Shown here one piece after another: positions 40,244 to 47,719 of a stretch of DNA of 47,719 nt. Numbering within the stretch: the first letter of the stretch is position 1; every line of letters begins with the position of its first letter. The stretch lies in the NCBI GenBank assembly GCA_028290905.1, contig JAQGIW010000076.1, positions 1 through 47,719 of the forward strand, written 5' to 3'. Position numbers and translations under genes: made by a program. Below the pieces are notes generated by a model. It saw only the letters and a list, made by a program, of their open reading frames with translations, had not been told where the DNA came from and did not search any database. The DNA is from Caulobacteraceae bacterium (GTDB lineage: Bacteria > Pseudomonadota > Alphaproteobacteria > Caulobacterales > Caulobacteraceae).

Positions 40244-41053
40244 ATGGGCAAGCTCGATGGGAAGGTCGCGATCGTCACCGGCGGCGCGCGCGGACTGGGC
40301 CGGGCCTATGCGCGCCGCCTGGCCGGCCTCGGCGCGAAAATCGCCGTCTCGGACCTCAACCTGAAGTCCTATGCGGAGTTCGAGGGCGAGGCCAAGGCGA
40401 TGACGGCCGAGACGACGGTCGACGAGATCAAGGCCGACGGCGGCGATGCGCTCGGCTTCGAGTTCGACATCGGCGACCGCGACGCGGTGTTCGCCATGGT
40501 CGACGAGGTGGTGAAGGCCTGGGGCACGGTGGACATCCTGGTCGCCAACGCCGGCGGCGGTCGCGGCAAGCCGAGGGAGACGACCGCGACGCTCGTCCCG
40601 CAGGACCTGCTCGAACTGGTCACCCGGATGAACTTCTACGGCACCGTCCATAGCTGCAGCGCCGTGGCGCCGGCGATGAAGGCGCAGAAGAGCGGCAAGA
40701 TCGTCACCGTCGCCTCCTACGCCGGCTCGGTCGCCGGAATCGGCGGCGGCTACGCCCACTACGGGGCGAACAAGGCGGCCATCGCCCACTACACCCGCTA
40801 CCTCGCCCAGGAGCTGGGCCCTTACAACATCAACTGCAACTGCATCGCGCCAGGCGTGATCGAGACCGCGCGCATCGTGGAACTGGTCGGCGCGCGCAGC
40901 GGCGACAACGAGGGCAATCGCGAGATCGCCCTGCGCCGCAACGGCCAGCCGGAAGACTGCGCCAAGGTGGTCGAGTTCCTGACGACGGACCTGTCGGACT
41001 ACGTCTCCGGCGCCCTGATCCCGATCGATGGCGGCTGGAACCGGGCCGGCTGA
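40244..41053 (+). CDS. Short-chain dehydrogenase/reductase (SDR)
   Basis: This 269-residue classical SDR has the cofactor motif TGGARGLG, VANAGGGRG, the Ser in VTVASYAGS, YGANKAAI as YxxxK and DYVSGALIPIDGGW at the C-terminus. The stretch SDLNLKSYAEF places Asp after the second strand, which favours NAD. A segment of about 20 residues (EFEGEAKAMTAETTVDEIKA) lengthens the region after it. GGGAGGA precedes ATG 40244; the track adds five residues from the tandem repeat. It is followed 15 bases later by the ThDP enzyme gene. Confidence 0.93.
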   Translation: MGKLDGKVAIVTGGARGLGRAYARRLAGLGAKIAVSDLNLKSYAEFEGEAKAMTAETTVDEIKADGGDALGFEFDIGDRDAVFAMVDEVVKAWGTVDILVANAGGGRGKPRETTATLVPQDLLELVTRMNFYGTVHSCSAVAPAMKAQKSGKIVTVASYAGSVAGIGGGYAHYGANKAAIAHYTRYLAQELGPYNINCNCIAPGVIETARIVELVGARSGDNEGNREIALRRNGQPEDCAKVVEFLTTDLSDYVSGALIPIDGGWNRAG

Positions 41054-41068
41054 GGACCCTGAAGCGTC

Positions 41069-42784
41069 ATGTCCATCCAGCCGTTGATCAGCGAGAAGAC
41101 CAGGACCAGCGACGCGGTGCTGCGCGTGCTGGAGGACGCCGGCATCGAGATGGTGTTCGGCATGGCCGGCGGCCACACGGGCCGTCTGTTCATGGCCCTG
41201 GCCGGGCGCCAGAATTCCATCCGCACCCTGACCGTGCGCGAGGAGTCGCTCGCCGGCGTCATGGCCGAGGTCTACGGCCGCCTGACCCGCAAGCCCGGCG
41301 TGATCATCGGCCAGGGACCCTGGGTGCTGGGCAACGGCCTGATCGGGACGATGGAGGCGCTGCTGTCCTCTTCGCCGATGCTGCTGCTGACCGACTTCAG
41401 TGACAGCCCGGGCTTCAACCTGCACGGCCCCTACCAGGCCGGCACCGGCGACTATGGCGTCTGGGACGCCCGCCAGGCCTTCGGCGGCGTGACCAAGCAG
41501 GTCTTCGAGGCGAACGACCCGACCACCGCCGTCCAGGCGACCCAGCTAGCGGTCAAGCACGCCATGAGCGGACAGCCCGGCCCGGTCGCGGTGCTCTACG
41601 GCATGGCCGGTCTGGCCGGCAGCGTCGGGCCGGACAGCCGCCCGCGACTCTATGCGACCGGTCCCTACCTGCCGACCCGGCCGCCGCCGGCCGATCCGGC
41701 GCGGGTGGCCGCCGCCGCCAGGGCCATCGCCTCGGCCAAGGCGCCGGTGGTGATCGCGGGCAACGGCGTGCGCATTTCCAACGCCTACGAGGCTCTGGTC
41801 CGGTTCGCCGAAGGCGCCGGCGTACCGGTCGTCACCACCGCCTCGGGCAAGGGGACTTTCGCCGAGACCCACCCACTGGCGCTCGGCGTTTTCGGCACGT
41901 TCGGCATCGCGGCGGCCAATGCGGCGGTGGCGGTGGCGGATGTGGTGATCGTCGCGGGCTCGAAACTCGGCGCTTCGGACACCGCGCGCGAGAACCCCGC
42001 CCTGCTCGACCCCATCCGCCAGACCTTCATTCAGATCGATGTCGAGCCGCGCAACGCATCCTGGACCTTCCCGTCGGAACACGTGCTGATCGGCGACGCG
42101 GGCGCGACGCTCGATCAGCTGCGGGACGCCGTCGGCGCGGACGCGGCGCGCATCGACCGGGGCAAGGGCCGTGTCGAGACGATCCGCAAGGCGGAGGGCT
42201 ATTTCGATACGCCCGAGTACCTCTCCGACAAGGCGCCGATCATGCCCCAGCGGGTGATCGGGGAGCTGCGCCGGAACCTGCCCGACGACTCCATCGTCAC
42301 CTGCGATGCGGGCGAGAACCGCATCCTGATGACCCACTTCTACCAGACGCGCGCGGCGGGCGGCTTCCTGCAGGCGGCGGGCGCCGGTCCGATGGGCTTC
42401 GCCATCCCGGCGGCGCTGGCGGCCAAGCTGGTGCATCCGGACCGCACGGTGGCCGCCGTCTGCGGCGACGGCGGCTTCGCCATGACGATGAACGGGCTGA
42501 TGTCGGCGCTGGAGCACAGGATCCCGATCATCGTGGTGGTGTTCAACAACCACGCGCTCGGCTGGGTGCTGCACGGCGGCGGACCGTTCGCGGCGGAGTT
42601 CAACGACTTCGACCACGCCGCGATCGCCCGCGCGATGGGCTGCAACGGCGTCCGGGTGACCGATCCGGCCGACCTCGCCGGGGCGATCCAGGCGGCGACC
42701 CGGTCGGACCTGCCGACCGTGATCGACGTCGTCACGTCACTCGACGTGTCGTTCCGCGACGTGACCTCGCCCCTCGCGGACTGA
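41069..42784 (+). CDS. Thiamine-diphosphate-dependent enzyme (acetolactate synthase/2-hydroxyacyl-CoA lyase-like)
   Basis: This 571-residue protein has the full three-domain layout of the POX/ALS family. The N-terminal Pyr domain includes the activating Glu in TVREESLAGVMAEVYGRL (Glu about 59). The central domain has PVVIAGNGVRISNAYEALVR, and the C-terminal PP domain has GDGGFAMTMNGLMSALEHRI and VVVFNNHALGW (GDG...NN for Mg-ThDP). The residues that distinguish acetolactate synthase from carboxylases and lyases are not clear, so the specific reaction is open. Between two SDRs and after an LLM monooxygenase, a decarboxylating or C-C-lyase step in catabolism is more likely than amino-acid synthesis. 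Confidence 0.88.
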   Translation: MSIQPLISEKTRTSDAVLRVLEDAGIEMVFGMAGGHTGRLFMALAGRQNSIRTLTVREESLAGVMAEVYGRLTRKPGVIIGQGPWVLGNGLIGTMEALLSSSPMLLLTDFSDSPGFNLHGPYQAGTGDYGVWDARQAFGGVTKQVFEANDPTTAVQATQLAVKHAMSGQPGPVAVLYGMAGLAGSVGPDSRPRLYATGPYLPTRPPPADPARVAAAARAIASAKAPVVIAGNGVRISNAYEALVRFAEGAGVPVVTTASGKGTFAETHPLALGVFGTFGIAAANAAVAVADVVIVAGSKLGASDTARENPALLDPIRQTFIQIDVEPRNASWTFPSEHVLIGDAGATLDQLRDAVGADAARIDRGKGRVETIRKAEGYFDTPEYLSDKAPIMPQRVIGELRRNLPDDSIVTCDAGENRILMTHFYQTRAAGGFLQAAGAGPMGFAIPAALAAKLVHPDRTVAAVCGDGGFAMTMNGLMSALEHRIPIIVVVFNNHALGWVLHGGGPFAAEFNDFDHAAIARAMGCNGVRVTDPADLAGAIQAATRSDLPTVIDVVTSLDVSFRDVTSPLAD

Positions 42785-42802
42785 ATCCCCTGGAGTTTCA
42801 CG

Positions 42803-43588
42803 ATGAACGTCAAGAACAAGGTCGTGGTCGTCACCGGCGGTGGTTCGGGCATCGGCGCGGCGCTCTGCGAGCGGTTTGCGCGGGAGGGTGCGACGGGCGT
42901 CGCGGTGGCGGACAAGAACGAGGCGAATGCAAAGGCGGTCGCGGCGTCGATCGACGGACTGGCCGTCGCGTGTGACGTGACCGCGGAAGCCCAGGTCAAG
43001 GGCATGATCGCCGAAGTCGAGCAGCGCCTGGGGCCCATCGACCTCTTCTGCTCCAACGCCGGCGTCGCCATCGCCGACCCCGATGTGCGCGACCCCAGCG
43101 GCGCCCCGGACGAGGTCTGGACCCTCAACTGGCAGGTTCATGTGATGAGCCATGTCTACGCCGCCCGCGATCTTGGACCCAGGATGGCGGCGCGCGGCGG
43201 CGGCTACTTCCTGAACACCATCTCGGCCGCCGGCGTGCTCACGGCGGTCGGCAACGGCCCCTACAGCACGACCAAGCACGCCGCGGTCGGTTTCGCCGAA
43301 AGCCTCGCCATTGCGTACCGCGATCGCGGCGTGGGCGTATCGATCCTATGCCCGCAGGGCGTGGATACGCCGATGCTGCGCCAGTCGATGCACGGTCCCT
43401 CCGTCGCCGACGGCGTGCTAACCGCCGAGGCGGTCGCCGGCATCGTGGTCGAAGGCCTGGCCGAGGAACGGTTTCTTATCCTGCCGCATCCGGAGGTGTT
43501 GCAATACATGCAGCGCAAGACCTCGGACTACGATCGCTGGCTCCGCGGCATGGGCAGGCTGCACCACAAGCTGACCGAGCGGCGCTGA
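42803..43588 (+). CDS. Short-chain dehydrogenase/reductase (SDR)
   Basis: This 261-residue SDR has TGGGSGIGAALCERFA, Asp in VAVADKNEANAKAV (NAD preference), SNAGVAIADPD, the Ser in LNTISAAGVLTA and YSTTKHAAVGFAESLA as YxxxK. The C-terminus lacks the usual DGG ending and instead runs EERFLILPHPEVLQYMQRKT, then DYDRWLRGMGRLHHKL. That tail is typical of a subgroup linked to lipid or aromatic catabolism. CCTGGAG precedes the ATG. It is the last gene of the LLM-SDR-ThDP group, 18 bases after the ThDP gene. Confidence 0.93.
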   Translation: MNVKNKVVVVTGGGSGIGAALCERFAREGATGVAVADKNEANAKAVAASIDGLAVACDVTAEAQVKGMIAEVEQRLGPIDLFCSNAGVAIADPDVRDPSGAPDEVWTLNWQVHVMSHVYAARDLGPRMAARGGGYFLNTISAAGVLTAVGNGPYSTTKHAAVGFAESLAIAYRDRGVGVSILCPQGVDTPMLRQSMHGPSVADGVLTAEAVAGIVVEGLAEERFLILPHPEVLQYMQRKTSDYDRWLRGMGRLHHKLTERR

Positions 43589-43625
43589 CGATTGATGCCG
43601 CACGGCTCCGCCAGCGCGCCCTGCC

Positions 43626-44060
43626 TCAGCTGGCGGTCGGATCAGCCAGTGCGAAGCCTTCCTTCCGCGCCGCTTCGGCGAGGCGGTCATCGAGCGTGAC
43701 GACCTGGAGCGTCGGCGGGCGGCGCTCGGCGGCGATGAAGGCCGCGGCGAGTTGCAGGGCGTCAGCCGCCCGCAGCGGGTGAACGCGAAGAAACCGTACC
43801 GCGCTCTCTCGGACGATCTCACTGGGTTCGATCTCATGCCAGCCGTCGGCGAGCTCTTTCAGCCGGTCGGATGCGAGCGCGATTCCCGCAGGGTCGAGTG
43901 CGCCGGCGCGTTCGAGGCGAGCCAAGGCCGAGACGCATTCCACTTCCGACCCCCACCACACCAGCATATCGGGATCGCGCCTCGCGAGCGCCTGCATGCG
44001 TTGGGTCGTCGATTCGGCGACCAGCAGCGGCACGATCGCCGAGGCGTCCCAGAATTTCAC
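43626..44060 (-). CDS. vapC: PIN-domain ribonuclease toxin (VapC-like)
   Basis: This 144-residue PIN-domain protein is the toxin of a type II toxin-antitoxin pair. The four-acid nuclease site is visible: MKFWDASAIV (Asp 5), WGSEVECVSAL (Glu about 39-41), LRAADALQLAAA (Asp 100) and VVTLDDRLAEAA (Asp about 123-124). Members cleave tRNA or rRNA. Its ATG overlaps the antitoxin stop by ATGA, so production is coupled. The motifs look intact. Confidence 0.92.
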   Translation of the reverse strand: MKFWDASAIVPLLVAESTTQRMQALARRDPDMLVWWGSEVECVSALARLERAGALDPAGIALASDRLKELADGWHEIEPSEIVRESAVRFLRVHPLRAADALQLAAAFIAAERRPPTLQVVTLDDRLAEAARKEGFALADPTAS

Positions 44061-44356
44061 CGCCCCTCCCGACGCTCCTCCAGGAGGGCCTGAACCGCCG
44101 ACGCGCCGGCCCCGGCGCTCGGCGGCGGGCTGGTGAACAACGCCTGAGGCGGAGGCGCGCGCCGCGGCCGCACGACGCCGTCACGAAGCAGCCGCGACAG
44201 CCTTCCGTCCGGCTCAGCCTCCTGGTCGGCGGTCACGGGCTCCAACCTGGCGACGGGCCGTCCCCGATCGACGATCAGGACCGGCGAGCCGGCCTTGAGG
44301 CCGTCGATCAAGGCGCTCAGGTTATTCTTGGCCTGGGTTATGCTGGCTTTCTTCAT
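44057..44356 (-). CDS. Phd/YefM-type antitoxin
   Basis: This 99-residue protein has a Phd/YefM-type N-terminal DNA-binding domain (MKKASITQAKNNLSALIDGL, VLIVDRGRPVARLEPV) followed by an unstructured tail rich in Pro, Arg and Ala (VVRPRRAPPPQALFTSPPPS), ending in a short helix (AVQALLEERREGR). The tail is where antitoxins grip the toxin. It lies upstream of and overlapping vapC. An inverted repeat just upstream is the likely operator for autorepression. Confidence 0.9.
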   Translation of the reverse strand: MKKASITQAKNNLSALIDGLKAGSPVLIVDRGRPVARLEPVTADQEAEPDGRLSRLLRDGVVRPRRAPPPQALFTSPPPSAGAGASAVQALLEERREGR

Positions 44357-44674
44357 ACGGCCAGAATGGCCATTTTGAAAAGGCTATTCAAGCCTTTTCT
44401 GGATCGGCCTTCGCGAGCCGCCTTGGCGCGTTGACGGACCACTACGCGGCGCTCGGAAGACCGACCATAAGGCCGTAGGCGCCGAGCAAACTGCGTTCGA
44501 GCGCAGGCGAATGTCGGTTCGGGGTCGAACTTCCCCGTTGGCCGTGCGCCCGAAACCGGACACGATGTCTGGCCCGCACCCCTAGCCCTATCGGCGGTTC
44601 AGCCTGAACCAACCGCACCCAAGGCGATGGCGCACCGCGGCGGCCCCATACTGAGCGCCAGGAGGAAACCCAAT
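44357..44674. promoter_or_regulatory. Promoter region with antitoxin operator and a second dyad
   Basis: In this 318-bp gap, GAAAAGGCT (44377-44385) and AGCCTTTTC (44391-44399) form a perfect 9-bp inverted repeat with a 5-base spacer, 21 bp upstream of the antitoxin start. AATGGCCATT, a perfect 10-bp palindrome, lies at 44365-44374. On the other side, GGTTCAG (44596-44602) and CTGAACC (44604-44610) form a 7-bp dyad 64 bp before the hydrolase-like gene. The first two are likely antitoxin sites; the last may be an operator for the divergent gene. No gene is seen in between. Confidence 0.65.
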
Positions 44675-45451
44675 ATGCCCCAGCTGCAAATCCCCGACGT
44701 CGGCGTGCTCAACTACGAGGTGGAAGGCCACGGCGCGCCGGCTTTCGCCCTGATGCACGGGTGGTGCTCGAATCTGCGCCACTGGGACCGCCAGGCCGCG
44801 TTCTTCGCGCCGCGCCATACCATCGTACGCGCCGACCGACGCGGCATGGGCCAGTCCGCCGCCTGCAAACCGGCGGCGAGCCCCTCGGACCATGCCGACG
44901 ATCTCGCGCGCGTGCTCGACGCGGCGGGGGTGGAAAAGGCGATCGTGGTCGGCCACGCCGGCGGCGGCGCCGGGGCGATCGCCTTCGCGGCGCGCTACCC
45001 GGACCGCACCCTCGCCCTGATCGGCGTCGACACCAGCGCGGCGCCGGCCTCGCCGCCGGACAGCGACGCCTACCGGTGGATGAAGGACTTCGCCGAGGGG
45101 ATCCGCGACAAGCCGGGCGAGTTCGAACGCCGCTACCGCACCTTCTTCGGACCGAGGGCCGATCCGGCGCTTGTCGACTCCGTCGTGGCCTCGGCCCTGA
45201 AGACGCCGATCGAGGTCGCCAGCGCCGAACTCATGGGCCTGGCGACGACCGACACCGCGGCGCTGGCGCGCCAGGTGACCGCGCCGGTGCTGTGGGTCAC
45301 GGCCCGGCCGGTCGATGTCGAGACGCTGCAATCGATGTTCGCCGACCTCACGCCCGCGGTTGCGGTCGGCTCGGGCCACTATCTGCAGCTCGAGGTCCCC
45401 GACCAGCTGAATGCGATGATCCAGACCTTCGTGGAGCAGCGCGTGTTCTGA
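44675..45451 (+). CDS. Alpha/beta-hydrolase-fold protein lacking the nucleophile serine
   Basis: This 258-residue protein has the complete alpha/beta-hydrolase layout: LMHGWCSNLRHWDRQ (oxyanion HGW), IVRADRRGMGQS, the nucleophile-elbow position VVGHAGGGAG (residues about 91-100), VLWVTARPVD near the acid, and GSGHYLQLEVPDQ with the late His. In the elbow GxSxG is replaced by GHAGG, so Ser/Cys/Asp is absent and ordinary ester hydrolysis is not expected. AGGAGG precedes ATG 44675; the track start 16 codons upstream lacks support. It may bind, isomerise or decarboxylate a ligand. It is convergent with the nitroreductase gene, 3 bases apart. Confidence 0.85.
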   Translation: MPQLQIPDVGVLNYEVEGHGAPAFALMHGWCSNLRHWDRQAAFFAPRHTIVRADRRGMGQSAACKPAASPSDHADDLARVLDAAGVEKAIVVGHAGGGAGAIAFAARYPDRTLALIGVDTSAAPASPPDSDAYRWMKDFAEGIRDKPGEFERRYRTFFGPRADPALVDSVVASALKTPIEVASAELMGLATTDTAALARQVTAPVLWVTARPVDVETLQSMFADLTPAVAVGSGHYLQLEVPDQLNAMIQTFVEQRVF

Positions 45452-45454
45452 AGC

Positions 45455-46102
45455 TCAGGAGAGCTGCCACTGGTCGAAGGCGGTGATCGTTTCGGGCGGC
45501 GGGCGGCGGGCGGGACTGAACGTGTCGCCGATCGTGTAGCCGACCGGCAGCAGCGCCACCTGGGTGACGTCGTCGGGAATGCCGAGGATGGCGGCCGCGT
45601 CCTTCTCGCGCACCAGGTGCAGGGTGGTCAGCGCCGCACCGAGGCCCCGGGCGCGCAGCGCCAGGTTGAAGTTCCAGACCGCCGGGTAGATCGAGGCGAA
45701 GAAGCCGGCCGACGCGGCGACGCCGCCGCCCTCGGCGGGGCGGCCCATCAGGCACGGGATCACCAGTAGCGGCATATCTTGCATGTGCTCCGCAAGGTAC
45801 ATGGCCGAGTCGAACACCCGCGAGGTCTGCGCCTCGCCCGCGGTCCTGGCGCGCTCGCTGGCCTGCGTGAAGTAGTCCGCCGACACGCTGCGATAGAGGT
45901 CGGCCAGCGCCTGCTTCTTGGCCGGATCGGCGACCACCACCCAGCGCCAGCCCTGGGAATTGGAGCCGGTGGGCGCCTGCTGCGAGATCCGGATGCAGTC
46001 GAGGATCACCTCCCGCGGCACCGGCCTGGTCAGGTCCAGTCGCTTGCGCACCGCGCGCGTGGTGGTGAGCAGTTCGTCGGCGCACTCGAGATGTATCGTC
46101 AC
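45455..46102 (-). CDS. Nitroreductase family protein
   Basis: This 215-residue FMN-dependent nitroreductase-fold protein has TTTRAVRKRLDLTRPVPREV (the family's R.s.R.f opening), ISQQAPTGSNSQGWRWVVVA (the AP(T/S)..N.Q.W FMN motif), AVWNFNLALRARGLGAALTT and VALLPVGYTIGDTFSPARRP near the C-terminus. I set a GTG start complementary to 46100-46102, with GGGAGA about 10 bases before it, as the family begins there; the ORF-track start adds 18 residues. It may reduce nitro groups, quinones or enones with NAD(P)H. Confidence 0.9.
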   Translation of the reverse strand: MTIHLECADELLTTTRAVRKRLDLTRPVPREVILDCIRISQQAPTGSNSQGWRWVVVADPAKKQALADLYRSVSADYFTQASERARTAGEAQTSRVFDSAMYLAEHMQDMPLLVIPCLMGRPAEGGGVAASAGFFASIYPAVWNFNLALRARGLGAALTTLHLVREKDAAAILGIPDDVTQVALLPVGYTIGDTFSPARRPPPETITAFDQWQLS

Positions 46103-46245
46103 GGCCGGAGTCTCCCTGGGGTTCTTTCTGATTGCGGTCCACTCTCGGGGCCGCACGGCGCCGGGTCAAGCCGGGCCGCTCAGCCCTGGACGCGCGGAAC
46201 AAAGATCGCCAAGCTCAGCGCCAAAACAGAGGAGAGGACACGTCA

Positions 46246-46674
46246 ATGGCGAGCGACGACATCGTCGAGATCGAACAACTGCTCTACCGATACTGCTTCG
46301 CCGTCGACAGCGGCGGCCCCGACGACGTCGCCGCCCTGTTCAGCGAAACCGCCGTCCTGGTTCCGGTCTACACCGGCGAGGCGCCGGCCAACGGGCGGGC
46401 GGCGATCCTGCAATGGTACGTCAACTACCAGAAGGGCACGCGCGCGGCGGTCGACCATCTGCGGCACGCCGTCACCAATCCCCTGATCGAGGTGAGCGGC
46501 GATCACGCGACAGCGCAGTGCTACCTGACGGCCAACAGCGTCTCCAAGACCAGTGGCAAGGCCAGCTGGACCGCCGGAACCTACAAGGACAAGCTGGTCA
46601 GGGAAGCGGGCCGCTGGCTGTTCGCCGAGCGGCAGATCCACGTCCACTACGCGACGGAGAGCGAGACGCGCTGA
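46246..46674 (+). CDS. SnoaL-like/NTF2-fold protein
   Basis: This 142-residue protein of the SnoaL-like NTF2 superfamily opens DDIVEIEQLLYRYCFAVDSG with PDDVAALFSETAVLVPVYTG, the typical I..L..ry....D..d.....lF..da. It closes GRWLFAERQIHVHY. Some members are polyketide cyclases, dehydratases or ring-hydroxylating-dioxygenase small-subunit relatives; many bind hydrophobic small molecules. GGAGAGGAC precedes ATG 46246. It is 45 bases upstream of the last LLM gene on the same strand and is likely co-transcribed with it. Confidence 0.85.
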   Translation: MASDDIVEIEQLLYRYCFAVDSGGPDDVAALFSETAVLVPVYTGEAPANGRAAILQWYVNYQKGTRAAVDHLRHAVTNPLIEVSGDHATAQCYLTANSVSKTSGKASWTAGTYKDKLVREAGRWLFAERQIHVHYATESETR

Positions 46675-46719
46675 TCGGCGACGACCTCAATGGGGCAAAA
46701 AACCTAGGGAGACCAGGAC

Positions 46720-47571
46720 ATGAAGCTCGGCATCTTCGGTATCAACCAGGGGGCGCTGGCCACGAACCCATCGCTGCTCGCCGAGGTCGCCAAGGCGGCC
46801 GAGGACCTTGGGTATGAGTCTCTGTGGGGTGGCGAACATATGTGCCTCCCTTCCCCGAGGGTTGCCCCTTCGCCGGCCGAACCGACCGACCCCCTCCTTG
46901 ATCCGCTGCCCGCCCTGACCTGGGCCGGGGCCCATACATCCAAGATCCTTCTGGGAACCGGCATCCTGCTTCTGCCCCAGCGCAACCCGGTCGCACTGGC
47001 CAAGGAAGTCGCCAGTGTCGATGTGCTGACGGGCGGGAGGTTCCTGCTCGGGATCGGGGTCGGGTACCTCGAGCCGGAGTTTCAGGCGGTCGGCGTGCCG
47101 ATGGAACATCGCGGCAAACGTGCGGATGAATACCTGGCGGCCATGCAGGCCCTTTGGGGCATGGAGGCGCCCGCTTTCCAGGGCGAGTTCGTCAATTTCA
47201 GGAACGTCGACGCCTATCCCAGGCCCGTCCGTCGCGAAGGACCCCCGGTGGTGATGGGTGGCCACTCCATGGCGGCGTTCAGACGCGCCGTTCAAACCGC
47301 CGACGAGTGGTACGGTTTCGCGCTCGACGTTCAACGCACAAAGGCGTGCCTTGCCGGACTGACCGAAGCCCAGGACCGCCATGGGCTCGGGCGCGCGAAA
47401 GAACGCCTGCCCATCACCATCACGCCCCCGATGGCGGCGACGCCGCAAGTGGTGGCCGACTATGCCGGCATCGGCGTTGGCCGCTTGAACCTGATAGCGC
47501 GGGGAGCCCACGATAGAGACGGCTACCTGCGTTTCCTCGAGGCCAACGCACCAGCGAGGCTGGTCCGTTGA
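46720..47571 (+). CDS. LLM-class F420/FMN-dependent oxidoreductase
   Basis: This 283-residue luciferase-like protein opens MKLGIFGINQGA, followed by GYESLWGGEHMCLPSPRVAP, SKILLGTGILLLPQRNPVAL (LGTGi..lP.r.P), SVDVLTGGRFLLGIGVGYLE and GPPVVMGGHSMAAFRRAVQT. This is the short form of the family found in mycobacterial F420-dependent groups (TIGR03619-like layout), so either F420 or FMN is possible. AGGGAGACC precedes the ATG. It pairs with the SnoaL-like gene. Confidence 0.92.
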   Translation: MKLGIFGINQGALATNPSLLAEVAKAAEDLGYESLWGGEHMCLPSPRVAPSPAEPTDPLLDPLPALTWAGAHTSKILLGTGILLLPQRNPVALAKEVASVDVLTGGRFLLGIGVGYLEPEFQAVGVPMEHRGKRADEYLAAMQALWGMEAPAFQGEFVNFRNVDAYPRPVRREGPPVVMGGHSMAAFRRAVQTADEWYGFALDVQRTKACLAGLTEAQDRHGLGRAKERLPITITPPMAATPQVVADYAGIGVGRLNLIARGAHDRDGYLRFLEANAPARLVR

Positions 47572-47627
47572 AGTATGGCTCGGTGGCGCAAGCGCCGGTC
47601 GATCATTACGCTTGGCTTGCAGCCTGA

Positions 47628-47719
47628 CAGCCGACGTCCGCGGCGTGGAGGCGGGCCGACCTCAAGGGCGACGTCATCATTCTAATCTTCTGGGCCACCT
47701 GGTGCGCCCATGCCGCGAG
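47628..47719 (+). pseudogene. Decayed TlpA/redoxin-type thioredoxin fragment at the window edge
   Basis: The frame ending the window reads ADLKGDVIILIFWATWCAHA. This matches the TlpA/redoxin core (LKGKvvlvnFWATWCxPC) at the active site. The second cysteine position is Ala (CAHA), and the frame is closed by TGA at 47625-47627 with no start codon between, so the usual N-terminal part of the gene is missing. It continues past the window. I infer a 5'-truncated remnant. Confidence 0.55.

Noticed and set aside
41069-42784. Annotation as acetolactate synthase ilvB
   Set aside because: No regulatory subunit ilvH follows, the gene lies in a catabolic context, and specificity residues are not clear; only the ThDP superfamily is supported.

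Overview
The window is GC-rich DNA that looks like the chromosome of an alphaproteobacterium in or near Caulobacterales (Caulobacter/Phenylobacterium-like). This is an inference from gene content: a NodT-type efflux lipoprotein, a DUF6491-like exported protein, a degenerate RNase H-like protein of a type I associate with this order, several flavin-dependent LLM monooxygenases and SDRs, and a 65-bp intergenic repeat of the kind common in Caulobacterales and Rhizobiales. I found no tRNA, rRNA or CRISPR array. About 45 genes are supported; most remaining ORF-track entries are shadows on the opposite strand.

Left part (1-17.9 kb). A 5'-truncated SDR is followed by a scar in which the start of an IS5-type transposase abuts the tail of a molybdopterin oxidase. 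Next come a DUF6491-like protein and a hipBA locus whose hipA has lost its middle and reading frame, while hipB and a near-perfect operator remain. A polysaccharide deacetylase is divergent from a TetR regulator with two 15-bp operator copies exactly 30 bp apart. After these come a cupin, a small exported protein, an MFS transporter, an LLM monooxygenase divergent from a phytanoyl-CoA-type dioxygenase, an SDR, a small conserved protein, a GNAT acetyltransferase, the RNase H-like protein, a second LLM enzyme, a CmcJ/NvfI-type oxygenase, an alanine-rich coiled-coil protein, a SirB1-like protein, a nitronate monooxygenase and a DUF899 thioredoxin-fold protein.

Efflux block (18.0-26.0 kb). A minus-strand operon encodes a membrane fusion protein, a LolD/MacB-type ATPase, an FtsX/MacB-type permease and a NodT outer-membrane lipoprotein. 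It is divergent from a response regulator/histidine kinase pair. The intergenic region carries CTGTCCG-N4-CGGACAG, a plausible site for the regulator. A 65-bp repeat lies inside the operon and again after the kinase gene.

Fap-like block (27.9-32.9 kb). This is the most interesting region. A minus-strand cluster encodes an Asn/Thr/Ser repeat protein, two small exported proteins and a Sec-exported C39 peptidase resembling FapD. The two small proteins carry double-glycine-type leader motifs after their Sec signals. A convergent FapF-like outer-membrane protein with a coiled coil lies beside them, and a Crp/Fnr-type regulator is divergent. I infer a variant of the Pseudomonas functional-amyloid (Fap) export system in which a periplasmic C39 peptidase trims its substrates at internal GG motifs.

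Right part (33-47.7 kb). An alpha/beta hydrolase is followed by an M28 peptidase/formamidase operon and by katG, which has an OxyR-spaced site and a strong terminator. A probable catabolic operon (LLM monooxygenase, SDR, ThDP enzyme, SDR) follows a perfect 14-bp palindrome and contains four 18-bp tandem repeats. Then come a VapBC-like module with an operator, an alpha/beta-hydrolase-fold protein lacking its nucleophile, a nitroreductase, a SnoaL-like protein, a fourth LLM enzyme and a decayed thioredoxin-like fragment at the edge. The four LLM enzymes, four SDRs, the oxygenases and the nitro-compound enzymes suggest breakdown of lipophilic or xenobiotic compounds, but no substrate can be read from the sequence.
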